NCBI GenBank assembly: GCA_038137215.1
Contig: JAYQBG010000001.1
Coordinates: 165,546-229,545 of the forward strand
Origin: JABJAG01 sp038137215
Lineage (GTDB): Bacteria; Pseudomonadota; Alphaproteobacteria; UBA6615
DNA: 64,000 nucleotides
Reading direction: 5' to 3'
Part shown: positions 1 through 9,126 of the stretch, one piece after another
Position numbering within the stretch: position 1 is the stretch's first letter
How the letters are laid out: each line of letters opens with the position of its first letter
The notes under the pieces: model-generated
The model's database searches: none
What the model saw: the letters and a program-made list of their open reading frames with translations, nothing else
What the model was told of the DNA's origin: nothing
Translations under genes and position numbers: made by a program

Positions 1-594
1 CTTCGCGACAATATCGCGCTGGTCAGCCAGGACGTGACCCTGTTCGACGACACGGTCTCGGCCAATATTCGGTTCGGCCGCCCCGATGCAAGCGATGAAG
101 AGGTTGTGGCCGCCGCAACGGCTGCCGCGGCCCATGACTTCGTCTCCGCTCTCCCCGAAGGCTACGAGACCCTGGTCGGTGGTCGCGGCATCAAATTGTC
201 GGGTGGCGAACGTCAGCGGATTGCAATTTCCCGGGCGATGCTCAAGGACGCGCCGATCCTGCTGCTCGACGAGGCGACCAGCGCGCTCGATGCAGAATCC
301 GAACAACAGGTCCAGGCTGCTCTGGACCGTTTGACCGAAGGGCGCACCACACTCGTCATTGCCCACCGGCTCGCAACAGTCCTGAATGCCGACCGCATCC
401 TGGTCATGGATGACGGACGCATCGTGGAAACAGGAACCCATGCAGAGCTTCAGGCACTCGACGGGTTGTACGCACGTCTGAGCCGGCTGCAGTTCCGCAG
501 CAACAGCAATGAACTCGACGACACGGACGCCGTCCGCGACGCCGACCCAGAGACGAATACCGGGACCCCGGCCGCCGAACGCGCGCAGGCCTGA
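1..594 (+). CDS. msbA: ABC exporter ATP-binding domain, C-terminal part (MsbA-like)
   Basis: This is the last 197 residues of an ABC exporter whose start lies left of the window; the frame is open from base 1. It shows the Q-loop (LVSQD), the ABC signature LSGGERQR, Walker B with the catalytic glutamate (ILLLDEATSALD) and the H-loop (IAHRL), so most of a nucleotide-binding domain is present, followed by a polar tail of about 40 residues. Eighteen bases downstream begin waaA and then lpxK, so the likely role is MsbA, which flips lipid A-core across the inner membrane using ATP. The membrane half is not visible, so another half-size ABC exporter remains possible. Confidence 0.85.
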   Translation, partial: LRDNIALVSQDVTLFDDTVSANIRFGRPDASDEEVVAAATAAAAHDFVSALPEGYETLVGGRGIKLSGGERQRIAISRAMLKDAPILLLDEATSALDAESEQQVQAALDRLTEGRTTLVIAHRLATVLNADRILVMDDGRIVETGTHAELQALDGLYARLSRLQFRSNSNELDDTDAVRDADPETNTGTPAAERAQA

Positions 595-611
595 TCAACG
601 CCTGCGAAAAG

Positions 612-1895
612 ATGTTCTCGGAAAACCTCTATCGATCCATCACCACCACGGGACTGCCGCTGGTAGAACTGCTGCTTCACCAGCGCATCCTGCGGGGCAA
701 GGAAGAACCGAACCGGGTTGACGAGCGCCGGGGGTTGCCGTCCATCGAACGACCGAAAGGGCCGCTCGTCTGGATTCACGCTGCCAGTATCGGTGAAGCC
801 CAATCCGTGCTGGTTCTGATTGACCGTATTCTGCGCACCTCTCCCGATCTGAACGTTCTGATGACCACCGGTACAGTCACCTCGGCCAGGATGATGGCCG
901 ACCGTCTGCCGCGGCGCGCCATTCACCAATACGTCCCCGTGGACCGGATCGGCTGGGTGCGGCGATTCCTGGACTACTGGAAACCCGGCGCCGGTCTCTG
1001 GGTGGAGTCCGAACTCTGGCCGAACCTGCTGCTGGAATCGCGACGCCGGCAGATACCGCTGGCACTCGTCAATGCACGCATGTCGGCTCGTTCCCACAGA
1101 AGCTGGGGGCGCGCACCGAAACTCGCCGCACGCATGCTATCTGCCTTCGACACCATCCTGGCCCAGGACGAAGACATCGCGACCCGACTGCGCGATCTGG
1201 GTGCACCTCATGTTTCGGTGACTGGCAATCTCAAGCTTGCTGCCGCACCCCTGCCCGCAACAGCGGGCGAACTTCTGAGCCTCCAGGACGCCATCGGTGA
1301 CCGCCCGGTCTGGCTGGCGGCGAGCACGCACCGCACTGAGGAAGATGCCGTGGGAGAAGTGCATCTGGCCCTGCGCGATCAGCTGCCCGGCCTGCTGACG
1401 CTGCTTGCCCCACGTCATCCGCAGCGCGGTGATGACATCGAGCAGGATCTCGAACGGATGGGCCTTGCGGTTGCGCGCTGGAGCCTTGAGGAGGCCATCA
1501 CGCCGGAGACCGATATCTATCTCGTCGATGCCACCGGACATCTCGGACCTCTCTACCGGGTCAGCCCTCTGGCCTTTGTCGGGGGTTCACTGATCCCCCA
1601 TGGTGGGCAGAACATGCTGGAAGCCGCACAACTCGGATGCGCAGTTCTACACGGCCCCCATGTCGACAACTTCCGATCGATTACCGCCGACCTCGCCGCC
1701 GCCGGCGCCGGCCGTGAGGTCAGCGACCGGGAGGATCTGACCCGCGCGGTGTCCGAATTGCTGGGCAACGCCACAACACTCGATGCGATGACGGCGGCCG
1801 CCGAATCCGCTGCCTCGCGCAATCAGGCCGTACTGGACATCACATTGCAGCGCCTGCAACCGCTGATCGCGAAAGCCGTGGCAGGCACGCCATGA
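612..1895 (+). CDS. waaA: 3-deoxy-D-manno-octulosonic acid (Kdo) transferase
   Basis: 427 residues, the usual length for WaaA/KdtA. It transfers Kdo from CMP-Kdo to lipid IVA at the inner membrane. The N-terminal GT-B half holds WIHAASIGE, whose glutamate (E62) corresponds to the family's catalytic base; the C-terminal half has FVGGSLIPHGGQN near residue 330, the nucleotide-sugar binding motif of GT30 enzymes. The N-terminus lacks a strong membrane helix but has a hydrophobic stretch around residues 13-22. The gene follows the ABC exporter by 18 bases and its TGA overlaps the ATG of lpxK (ATGA), so the three are very likely one lipid A operon. Confidence 0.95.
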   Translation: MFSENLYRSITTTGLPLVELLLHQRILRGKEEPNRVDERRGLPSIERPKGPLVWIHAASIGEAQSVLVLIDRILRTSPDLNVLMTTGTVTSARMMADRLPRRAIHQYVPVDRIGWVRRFLDYWKPGAGLWVESELWPNLLLESRRRQIPLALVNARMSARSHRSWGRAPKLAARMLSAFDTILAQDEDIATRLRDLGAPHVSVTGNLKLAAAPLPATAGELLSLQDAIGDRPVWLAASTHRTEEDAVGEVHLALRDQLPGLLTLLAPRHPQRGDDIEQDLERMGLAVARWSLEEAITPETDIYLVDATGHLGPLYRVSPLAFVGGSLIPHGGQNMLEAAQLGCAVLHGPHVDNFRSITADLAAAGAGREVSDREDLTRAVSELLGNATTLDAMTAAAESAASRNQAVLDITLQRLQPLIAKAVAGTP

Positions 1896-2851
1896 AGGCT
1901 CCGACATTCTGGTATCAACCGGATTCCACGGCCGCTTGTCTGCTGACTCCGTTGGGGGTGATTTATGATTACGTCAGCCGCCTGAAACGGAGCAGCGGAA
2001 AAACCGAAACGGCGTCAGCCCCGGTGATCTGCGTCGGCAATCTGGTCGCGGGCGGTGCCGGAAAAACGCCTGTTGCGCTCGCGCTTGCTGCCATGTTCGC
2101 GGATCGCAACCTTGCCTTTCTCACCCGCGGCTATGGCGGTCGCGAGTCCGGCCCGGTGCAGGTCGATCCGAGCGCCCACACTGCGCGTGACGTGGGGGAT
2201 GAAGCCTTGCTGCTCGCCCGCGCAGCCCCGACATGGGTCGCCCGCAACCGCCCGCGCGGCGCGCAGGCCGCCACACGCGCTGGTGCCGATCTGATCATCA
2301 TGGATGACGGGTTCCAGAACCCGTCCCTGGCCAAGGATGTCTCCCTGATCGTGGTGGACGGTGCCACAGGCTTTGGCAACGTACGCGTGATGCCCGCCGG
2401 GCCATTGCGCGAAACGGTCGCCAAGGGCCTATCCCGTGCCGATGCGGTCATCCTTATGGGGGACGACCAGGCCCATGCGACCGCCGCCATCGGGCAGCAG
2501 GTCCCCATCTTCAAAGCACAGATCCGGCCCGTCTCGGACCACCTGACCGGACGCCGGGTGCTCGCCTTTGCCGGAATCGGCCGGCCACAGAAGTTTTTCG
2601 ACACCCTGCTGGAGATGGGCTGCAAGATCGTGGCCCGGCACGAATTTGCCGATCACCAGACCTACAAGCCCGAGCAGATCATGCGCCTGTGCGAAGAGGC
2701 AGCAGCACTCGACGCCACCCCGGTCACCACAGAAAAGGACCTGGTGCGCCTGCCCGCGGAAGCACGTCTGATGGTCGAGGCCCTGCCCGTCGCGCTGGCC
2801 TGGGACGATCCGGATGCGATAACGGACTTTCTGAAAGACCGTCTGGTCTGA
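1892..2851 (+). CDS. lpxK: tetraacyldisaccharide 4'-kinase
   Basis: 319 residues, normal for LpxK. It phosphorylates the 4' position of the lipid A disaccharide with ATP at the inner-membrane face. Visible are VGNLVAGGAGKTP (P-loop, near residue 55), LTRGYGG, and the LpxK signature DDGFQN near residue 138, and VTTEKDLVRL near the C-terminus, which is also typical. It is translationally coupled to waaA by a 4-base overlap. The stop codon abuts the stop of the convergent M23 peptidase gene, leaving no space for a separate terminator. Confidence 0.96.
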   Translation: MKAPTFWYQPDSTAACLLTPLGVIYDYVSRLKRSSGKTETASAPVICVGNLVAGGAGKTPVALALAAMFADRNLAFLTRGYGGRESGPVQVDPSAHTARDVGDEALLLARAAPTWVARNRPRGAQAATRAGADLIIMDDGFQNPSLAKDVSLIVVDGATGFGNVRVMPAGPLRETVAKGLSRADAVILMGDDQAHATAAIGQQVPIFKAQIRPVSDHLTGRRVLAFAGIGRPQKFFDTLLEMGCKIVARHEFADHQTYKPEQIMRLCEEAAALDATPVTTEKDLVRLPAEARLMVEALPVALAWDDPDAITDFLKDRLV

Positions 2852-3664
2852 TCAACCGCCCGGCATGGGTCCGGCGATCAGTTCCGGGTCCAGCCGCAAG
2901 TCGAACCAGTTGATCCGCCAGTCGAGGTGCGGACCGGTCGAACGACCTGTCGAGCCAACCGTTCCGATGGCTTCCCCCGGAGCAACCACCTGTCCGACCG
3001 CCACGTCGATCCGGGCCAGATGTGAGTAGATCGACGTCACACCATGACCGTGGTCGATCGCGACAGTGCCGCCGGTAAAGAACAGATCATCCTCAGCCAG
3101 CGACACCACACCGGCACCGGATGCAGCGACAGTCGTCCCCTGCGGCGCAGCGATATCAACCCCCAGATGAGGACGACGCGGTTCGCCATTGAGGATACGC
3201 TGATTACCATAGCGCCCGCTGATCCGGCCCGTCACCGGCCAGACAAAATCCGCCAGCGCGTGGGGAAAGTCTGAATCGCGGGCCCGGGCCGCGGAAATCA
3301 GGCGGCCTTCCCGGCGGATGCGCTCCAGGTCGGCGGCGTTCGGTGAAACCTTGCGGCGTGGCAGGCCGTCGATCCGTTCGATGTCGTACTCTCGCGTGAC
3401 AACCGCAAAGCGCCGTGTTTCGGCCAAACCGCCGGGCTTCGTGACGACAATGGCAACGGGCTGTGTACGGTCGCGACCGATCCCGAAGACGAAACGCCCG
3501 GTCTCTCCGTTCACGCGCACCGGCTTGCTATCCACGGAAACCGAGGCGCCCGGCTCCACCGTCCCCACCCGCAGGGCACTCTGCATCACCGGACCGTCGA
3601 GGACCAGCGCCTGGGCGCTGCTGGTCCAGACCAGAATGACAAGGCACGCCAGAATGCTCCGCAT
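2852..3664 (-). CDS. M23 family metallopeptidase, exported
   Basis: 270 residues when started at the ATG at 3664; an in-frame TTG lies just upstream, but the ATG shares a base with the TGA of xseA (TGATG), which favours coupling. Residues 1-19 form a signal peptide ending SAQA, so the enzyme acts in the periplasm, presumably on peptidoglycan cross-links. The LytM/M23 domain fills the C-terminal half: HLGVD (H166, D170), YSHLA, and GPHLDW. In most M23 enzymes the last motif is HLH; here the second histidine is aspartate (D248), which may be an alternative zinc ligand or may weaken catalysis. It could therefore be an active endopeptidase or a regulator of amidases such as EnvC/NlpD types. Confidence 0.85.
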   Translation of the reverse strand: MRSILACLVILVWTSSAQALVLDGPVMQSALRVGTVEPGASVSVDSKPVRVNGETGRFVFGIGRDRTQPVAIVVTKPGGLAETRRFAVVTREYDIERIDGLPRRKVSPNAADLERIRREGRLISAARARDSDFPHALADFVWPVTGRISGRYGNQRILNGEPRRPHLGVDIAAPQGTTVAASGAGVVSLAEDDLFFTGGTVAIDHGHGVTSIYSHLARIDVAVGQVVAPGEAIGTVGSTGRSTGPHLDWRINWFDLRLDPELIAGPMPGG

Positions 3665-5220
3665 CAAAGCAGCGAGCCCTGTGGATCGTCCACCGGCGTC
3701 GTTTTGGGTTTTGGCTTCTTCCGCGTCGCCTTCACGGGTGCCGGTTTGGACGGACGACCTTCGGAGCCGACGGAATCCACGGTCGCGTCAACCATGCCCT
3801 CATTCTGGAAGGTCAGCGCGATCCGTTCGCCAGGCGAGAGACTGTCAGCCGACAGCACCGGCGCCCCCGATCCGTCCCGCACCAGGACAAAGCCCCGTTC
3901 GAGAACGCCCTTGTAGGAGTAGCTTTCCGCCAGGTCCCAAAGCGACTTCAGTTGTTTCTCCAGACCGAGGGCAAGGCGATCCTGCGCTTGTTTCAGGCGA
4001 ACACCCATCGAGTCCACGTCACGCAGATCCCGCTGGATACGCGACTCGCTGCCCGCCTTCGCCGCGGCGAGTTGGGCCATCAGCGAGTCCAGTTGCCGTT
4101 GCCTGGCATCCACATACTGATCCGGCTTCACGAGCTGGCGGCCCTGATTGACCACGGCATCGTATTTCGTGCGCATCATGCGCGAGACTGCAGGCCGCAG
4201 GCGTTCGGCCCAGTCATCGACGCGCTGCATCGCTGTTTCAAGAATCCGGTGGGGTGTCGGCAGGCCCCGGCCCAGCGCTGTCACATCCTGTGCTCGCCCG
4301 CGCAGCAGCCGCGTCATGCCACCGGTCAGGCGGGCCTCGTCCTCTGCCACCTGGGCGATCAGATCGGCCCGGACCGGCACGGCCATTTCGGCAGCCGCCG
4401 TGGGAGTCGGCGCCCGCCGGTCGGATGCGAAGTCGATCAGCGTGGTATCGGTTTCGTGTCCCACGGCAGAGATCAGCGGAATCTCGCTCGCGGCGGCCGC
4501 GCGCACCACGTTTTCCTCGTTGAAGGCCATCAGGTCTTCCAAAGATCCGCCACCCCGCGCAACGATCAGCAGATCGGGGCGCAGCACCGGCCCGCCCGGG
4601 GCAATCCGGTTGAAACCCTCGATGGCGGCGGTCACCTCGGCAGCCGCCGAACTGCCCTGGACCACCACGGGCCAGAGCAGAACATGACGGGGAAAGCGGT
4701 CTTCCAGCCGGTGCAGAATATCCCGGATCACCGCCCCGGTGGGCGAGGTCACAACCCCGATCACCTCGGGCAGGAAGGGGAGCGCGGCCTTGCGGTCGGC
4801 ATCGAACAGGCCTTCGGCGGAGAGCCGCTTGCGGCGCTCCTCGATCATCTTCAGAAGCGCGCCTTCGCCGGCAACCTCCACCCGGTCGATCACAAGCTGA
4901 TACTTGGATCGTGCGGAATAGGTCGTGACCCGGCCTGTCGCAATGATTTCCAGGCCGTCCTCGGGCTGGACCTCCAGCCGTTCGGCGACGCCTTTCCAGC
5001 ACACCGCGTCGATCACGGCATCGGCGTCTTTCAGGGCCATGTAGAGATGCCCGGAGGCCGCGCGCTTGAATCCGGAGACTTCGCCTCGGACGCGCACATA
5101 GGCGAACTTGTCCTCAACCGTGCGTTTGACGTCACTGCTCAGTTCCGCGACAGACACCACCGGCGGCTGGTTATCGCCGACGGGATCGCTCAACAGGTCG
5201 TCATGGAGGTTGTCGCTCAT
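3664..5220 (-). CDS. xseA: exodeoxyribonuclease VII large subunit
   Basis: 518 residues. An N-terminal OB-fold (VRGEVSGFKRAASGHLYMAL) is followed by the XseA catalytic region (GVVTSPTGAVIRDI, RGGGSLEDLMAFN, SAVGHETDTTLIDF) and a long coiled, charged segment, in the order usual for the family. With XseB it degrades single-stranded DNA to oligonucleotides and acts in repair. XseB is not in the window. The C-terminus has a lysine/proline-rich tail of about 35 residues. The ATG at 5220 faces purD across 97 bases, so promoters for both genes should sit in that gap. It is followed directly by the M23 peptidase gene. Confidence 0.95.
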   Translation of the reverse strand: MSDNLHDDLLSDPVGDNQPPVVSVAELSSDVKRTVEDKFAYVRVRGEVSGFKRAASGHLYMALKDADAVIDAVCWKGVAERLEVQPEDGLEIIATGRVTTYSARSKYQLVIDRVEVAGEGALLKMIEERRKRLSAEGLFDADRKAALPFLPEVIGVVTSPTGAVIRDILHRLEDRFPRHVLLWPVVVQGSSAAAEVTAAIEGFNRIAPGGPVLRPDLLIVARGGGSLEDLMAFNEENVVRAAAASEIPLISAVGHETDTTLIDFASDRRAPTPTAAAEMAVPVRADLIAQVAEDEARLTGGMTRLLRGRAQDVTALGRGLPTPHRILETAMQRVDDWAERLRPAVSRMMRTKYDAVVNQGRQLVKPDQYVDARQRQLDSLMAQLAAAKAGSESRIQRDLRDVDSMGVRLKQAQDRLALGLEKQLKSLWDLAESYSYKGVLERGFVLVRDGSGAPVLSADSLSPGERIALTFQNEGMVDATVDSVGSEGRPSKPAPVKATRKKPKPKTTPVDDPQGSLL

Positions 5221-5317
5221 GGGGGGATGCTACCGCAGGCCATCTGGTTCATCGAATCGCACCCATGATACAAACTGCCGCTCCGGAAACGAAGGACCCA
5301 GCGAAGGACATTCCATC

Positions 5318-6583
5318 ATGCGTATTCTGGTCGTCGGCGGCGGGGGCCGCGAACATGCTTTGTGCTGGGCCATCGCCGCATCCCCTCTCTGTGACAAACT
5401 CTATTGTGCCCCTGGTAATGCCGGGATTGCGCAGGACGCCGAATGCGTGTCGATCGGGGCGGAAGACGTGGACGGACTGGTCGCCTTTGCCCGGGACAAC
5501 GAGATCGATCTGGTTGTGGTCGGCCCGGAAGGCCCGTTGGTTCTGGGCCTGGTCGACAAGCTCGACGCGCTGGGCATCCGCGCCTTCGGGCCGCGCGCCA
5601 ACGCCGCCATGCTCGAAGGCTCCAAGGGCTTCATGAAGGACCTCTGCGCCCGCCACGGGATCGCGACCGCCGCCTATGGCCGCTTCACCGATGCCGAGGA
5701 CGCCAAGGCCTATATCCGCGAACAGGGCGCTCCCATCGTGGTGAAGGCCGACGGACTTGCCGCCGGCAAGGGTGTGACCGTGGCCCAGACCGTCGAAGAA
5801 GCGCTTGCTGCCGTCGATGATGCAATGACCGGGAACGCCTTCGGCGCGGCCGGGGCCGAGCTCGTGGTGGAAGAGTTCCTCGAAGGCGAGGAGCTTTCCT
5901 TCTTCGTACTGGCCGACGGCACCAACGCCCTGCCGCTGGCCGGGGCCCAGGATCATAAGGCCGTGGGCGAAGGCGATACCGGGCCCAACACCGGCGGGAT
6001 GGGGGCTTATTCACCGGCTCCGTCCCTGACGGAGGAACTCGAAGCCGAGGTGATGGAGAACATCATCATGCCGACCGTGCGCGGCATGGCCGCCGATGGC
6101 TGCCCCTATACCGGTGTCCTCTACGCCGGCCTGATGCTGACCGCCGATGGCCCGAAGCTGCTGGAATACAACGTCCGGTTCGGCGACCCGGAATGTCAGG
6201 TCCTGATGATGCGTCTGCGCTCGGACATCATTCCCGCACTCGTCGCTGCCTGCGACGGCGTGCTGGAGAGCTTCGATCTGCGCTGGTCGGACGAGGCCGC
6301 CATGACCGTGGTCCTCGCCGCCAGGGGCTATCCGGGCAACTACGACAAGGGCAGCGAGATCCGAGGACTGGAGGCTGCGGCCGAGACCGGCGCGATAGTC
6401 TTCCATGCCGGTACCAGGGCCGAGGGGGAGAAAGTTCTCGCCAGCGGCGGACGTGTGCTGAACGTGACGGCCTATGGCGCAACGATTGCCGAAGCCCAGC
6501 AATGCGCCTACACCGCTGTGGATGCCATCGACTGGCCGGAGGGGTTCTGCCGCCGCGATATCGGCTGGCGGGCGATCAATTAG
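5318..6583 (+). CDS. purD: phosphoribosylamine-glycine ligase
   Basis: 421 residues starting MRILVVGGGGREHALCW, the classic PurD N-terminus; a longer in-frame extension to 5108 overlaps xseA and has no family counterpart, so this ATG, with AAGGA about 12 bases ahead, is chosen. It makes glycinamide ribonucleotide from phosphoribosylamine, glycine and ATP in purine synthesis. The ATP-grasp core shows VKADGLAAGKGV, GPNTGGMGAYSP and the metal-binding YNVRFGDPE. It is a single-gene unit between divergent xseA and convergent tadA; the stop lies 6 bases from the stop of tadA. Confidence 0.97.
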   Translation: MRILVVGGGGREHALCWAIAASPLCDKLYCAPGNAGIAQDAECVSIGAEDVDGLVAFARDNEIDLVVVGPEGPLVLGLVDKLDALGIRAFGPRANAAMLEGSKGFMKDLCARHGIATAAYGRFTDAEDAKAYIREQGAPIVVKADGLAAGKGVTVAQTVEEALAAVDDAMTGNAFGAAGAELVVEEFLEGEELSFFVLADGTNALPLAGAQDHKAVGEGDTGPNTGGMGAYSPAPSLTEELEAEVMENIIMPTVRGMAADGCPYTGVLYAGLMLTADGPKLLEYNVRFGDPECQVLMMRLRSDIIPALVAACDGVLESFDLRWSDEAAMTVVLAARGYPGNYDKGSEIRGLEAAAETGAIVFHAGTRAEGEKVLASGGRVLNVTAYGATIAEAQQCAYTAVDAIDWPEGFCRRDIGWRAIN

Positions 6584-6589
6584 AGCACG

Positions 6590-7042
6590 TCAGCGCAAAC
6601 CCGCAAAAAACTCCTTGAGAAGCAGGGAAGAAGCGCCTTCTTCCAGGCCACCGATGATTTCCGGCGCATGATGACAGGTTGGCTGGCTGAAGATGCGCGC
6701 GCCGTGTTCCACCCCGCCGCCCTTGGGGTCATAGGCGCCAAAAATCAGCCGGCGAATGCGGGCGAAGGCAATCGCCTGGGCACACATGGCGCAGGGCTCC
6801 AGGGTCACATAGAGATCGCAGCCCGTCAGGCGCGGCGTCTTCAGTTCGCGTGCCGCCGCCCGAAGAGCCAGAATCTCGGCATGACCGGTCGGGTCGCGGT
6901 CCTGCTCCACCCGATTGGCGGTGCTTGCGAGCACGCGCCCAGAGGCCGCCTCGACCACGACAGCGCCGACCGGCACCTCGCCATAAGTGCTGGCAGCGCG
7001 CGCATTCTCCAGCGCCTTGGCCATATAGGATGCTTCAACCAT
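6590..7042 (-). CDS. tadA: tRNA-specific adenosine deaminase
   Basis: 150 residues beginning MVEASYMAKALENAR, the family's usual length; the longer in-frame ORF upstream overlaps the C26 gene and is spurious. The zinc and proton-shuttle motif TGHAE (H54, E56) and PCAMC (C84, C87) are intact. TadA converts A34 of tRNA-Arg(ACG) to inosine. Other cytidine/guanine deaminases share these motifs, but the N-terminal pattern EVPVGAVVV and the HHAPEIIGG region fit TadA. The gene is divergent from the C26 amidotransferase with 66 bases between the starts. Confidence 0.9.
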   Translation of the reverse strand: MVEASYMAKALENARAASTYGEVPVGAVVVEAASGRVLASTANRVEQDRDPTGHAEILALRAAARELKTPRLTGCDLYVTLEPCAMCAQAIAFARIRRLIFGAYDPKGGGVEHGARIFSQPTCHHAPEIIGGLEEGASSLLLKEFFAGLR

Positions 7043-7108
7043 CGCCGCGACGGTGCCCGCGCCTCGCCAAAATTGCAACGGCGCAGCGGTGCAGCGTAGA
7101 TTGCGCCC

Positions 7109-7819
7109 ATGACCCGACCCGTTATTGGCATCACCCTCGATTCCGAAGAGCCCGGCGGCTATTCGAATCTCCCCTGGTACGCGCTGCGTGAGAACTACGC
7201 CGACGCGGTGACAGCGGCAGGCGGGCTTCCTTTGCCGCTGCCCCATGAGCCCGACCGCGCCGAAGACTATCTGAACCTGATCGACGGCCTGGTAATCACC
7301 GGCGGGGCCTTCGATGTGGACCCGAGCCTCTTTGGGGCCGGTGATCGGCATCCGACTGTCATCACCAAAGACCGCCGCACCGCCTTTGAACTGGCGGTGA
7401 CCCGCGGCGCGCTTGAACGCGACATGCCGGTGCTGGGCATTTGCGGCGGCCAGCAATTGCTACACGTGGTTCTGGGGGGTCAGTTGATCCAGCACATCCC
7501 CGACGAGGTGCCCGAGGCGCTGGCCCATGAACAGCCCAATCCGCGCGATGAACCCGGCCATGGGGTGGCCGTGAAGCCGGATACCCTACTGCACCGGATT
7601 GTCGGGAGGGATTCGCTGGAGGTGAACAGCGCCCATCATCAGGCCGCCAAGGGCGAGCCGGATGGAGTGGTGATCAATGCGGTCGCCCCGGACGGGGTGA
7701 TCGAGGGCATTGAAGCGAGCGGAAAGTCGTTCTGTCTGGGCGTACAGTGGCATCCGGAATACGGCGTCTCCGCCGGGGATTCCGCGATTTTCGACGCCTT
7801 CATCAAAGCCGCCGGATAG
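7109..7819 (+). CDS. C26-type class I glutamine amidotransferase / gamma-glutamyl hydrolase
   Basis: 236 residues. The class I amidotransferase fold is indicated by the nucleophile elbow LGICGGQQ (C112) and WHPEYG near residue 215, which supplies the histidine and glutamate of the triad. The N-terminal PVIGITLDSEE and the TGGAFDVDP loop match the PuuD/peptidase C26 family, which hydrolyses gamma-glutamyl amides such as gamma-glutamyl-GABA in putrescine breakdown. No other putrescine genes are nearby, so the substrate is open. The rluB-like gene begins 6 bases after the stop, suggesting cotranscription of 7109-9126. Confidence 0.85.
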   Translation: MTRPVIGITLDSEEPGGYSNLPWYALRENYADAVTAAGGLPLPLPHEPDRAEDYLNLIDGLVITGGAFDVDPSLFGAGDRHPTVITKDRRTAFELAVTRGALERDMPVLGICGGQQLLHVVLGGQLIQHIPDEVPEALAHEQPNPRDEPGHGVAVKPDTLLHRIVGRDSLEVNSAHHQAAKGEPDGVVINAVAPDGVIEGIEASGKSFCLGVQWHPEYGVSAGDSAIFDAFIKAAG

Positions 7820-7825
7820 CCCGAT

Positions 7826-8557
7826 ATGACCGAGGAGTCTCCCAGGGGCGAACGGATCGCAAAGGTGATCGCGCGTGCCGGTGTCGCCTCCCGGCGCGAA
7901 GCCGAGCGCTGGATCGAGGCCGGTCGGGTCACACTGGATGGGGCGCGGGTTGAATCGCCGGCCCTGAACGTGGACCCCGATGCGGATATCCGGATCGACG
8001 GCAATTCCCTTCCGGCCCGCGAACCGGTCCGCCTCTGGCGCTATCACAAGCCGCGCGGCCGCCTGACGACCCACAGCGATCCGGAGGGCCGCCCGACCGT
8101 TTTCGCCGATCTGCCGCCAGAACTGCGCAACGCCAAGCCGGTCGGACGGCTGGATATGAACTCCGAGGGCCTGCTGCTGCTGACCAATGACGGTGAGCTT
8201 GCCCGGCGCCTCGAGCTGCCCTCGACCGGCTGGGTCCGCCAGTACCGGGTGCGGGTTCATGGCCGCATCGACAATGACGGCCTGAAGAAACTCGCCGAGG
8301 GTGTCAGCATCGACGGCACACGCTTCCGTCCGGCCAATGCCGAGCTCGAACGTCAGGTCGGGGCAAATGCCTGGGTGACGATCACCCTGCGCGAAGGCAA
8401 AAACCGGGAAGTACGCCGCCTGATGGAGCATCTGGGGTACACGGTGACCCGGCTGATCCGCACATCCTACGGGCCGTTTCAGTTGGGCAAACTGGGCAGG
8501 AGCGAGGTCCGCGAGGTCCCGGGGCGCGTGATCCGCGATCAGGTGCCGCGCTCGTGA
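7826..8557 (+). CDS. rluB: RsuA/RluB-type rRNA pseudouridine synthase
   Basis: 243 residues. An N-terminal S4 RNA-binding domain (IAKVIARAGVASRREAERWI, residues 11-30) precedes the catalytic domain with GRLDMNSEGLLLLTNDG, whose aspartate near residue 109 is the nucleophile of this family. GKNREVRRLMEHLG and RTSYGPFQLG near the C-terminus are typical of RluB/RluE/RsuA. It isomerises a uridine in 23S (or 16S) rRNA; the exact site cannot be read from sequence, so the symbol is provisional. Its TGA overlaps the GTG of rsmD, a second rRNA-modifying gene. Confidence 0.88.
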   Translation: MTEESPRGERIAKVIARAGVASRREAERWIEAGRVTLDGARVESPALNVDPDADIRIDGNSLPAREPVRLWRYHKPRGRLTTHSDPEGRPTVFADLPPELRNAKPVGRLDMNSEGLLLLTNDGELARRLELPSTGWVRQYRVRVHGRIDNDGLKKLAEGVSIDGTRFRPANAELERQVGANAWVTITLREGKNREVRRLMEHLGYTVTRLIRTSYGPFQLGKLGRSEVREVPGRVIRDQVPRS

Positions 8558-9126
8558 GACCACCGGCCGGACGTATCCGGATCAACGCGGGAACCCATCG
8601 CGGACGCATGATCGAGGTCCCTCCTGGCGACGCCGCGCGTCCGACCGGGGCGCGGGTCCGCGAAGCCCTGTTCAACATACTGACCCATCTCGAACCAGGT
8701 ATCGCCGACAGCTCCGTTCTCGATGCCTGCGCCGGGTCCGGTGCGCTGGGCTTCGAGGCCCTTTCGCGGGGCGCGGCCCATGCGACCTTCTTCGACACGG
8801 ACCGTGCCGTGCTGCGCACCATCGAAGAGACGGCCGCCGCGCTGGATTTCTGCAACCGGACAACGGTGCAGCGTGCAGACGCCACGCGCCCGCCGGTCAA
8901 CCGGGCCGAACCCTGCGGCCTCGTGTTTCTCGATCCGCCCTATGCCAGCGAGATTGCCGCGACCGCACCACCCGCGCTCGCAGACAGCGGCTGGATCGGT
9001 CCACGGACGCTGCTTGTCGTCGAAACAAGCCGGACAAACCCGGTCCTGCCCGGGGCGGAATTCACAGAGACCGACGCCCGCATCTACGGCGATACCACCT
9101 TGTATTTCATGAGATATTCCGGCTAA
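8554..9126 (+). CDS. rsmD: 16S rRNA (guanine966-N2)-methyltransferase
   Basis: 190 residues with a GTG start that overlaps the stop of the preceding pseudouridine synthase gene (GTGA). The N-terminal RINAGTHRGRMIEVP, the SAM-binding VLDACAGSGALGFEALSRGA and the catalytic DPPYA (near residue 127) are the RsmD pattern. It methylates G966 of 16S rRNA on the 30S particle with SAM. The stop overlaps by 4 bases the stop of the convergent mutL. Confidence 0.94.
   Translation: MRPPAGRIRINAGTHRGRMIEVPPGDAARPTGARVREALFNILTHLEPGIADSSVLDACAGSGALGFEALSRGAAHATFFDTDRAVLRTIEETAAALDFCNRTTVQRADATRPPVNRAEPCGLVFLDPPYASEIAATAPPALADSGWIGPRTLLVVETSRTNPVLPGAEFTETDARIYGDTTLYFMRYSG

Noticed and set aside
3952..5268. 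438-residue plus-strand ORF opposite xseA
   Set aside because: XseA is unmistakable on the minus strand; this frame is Gly/His/Arg-rich and motif-free.
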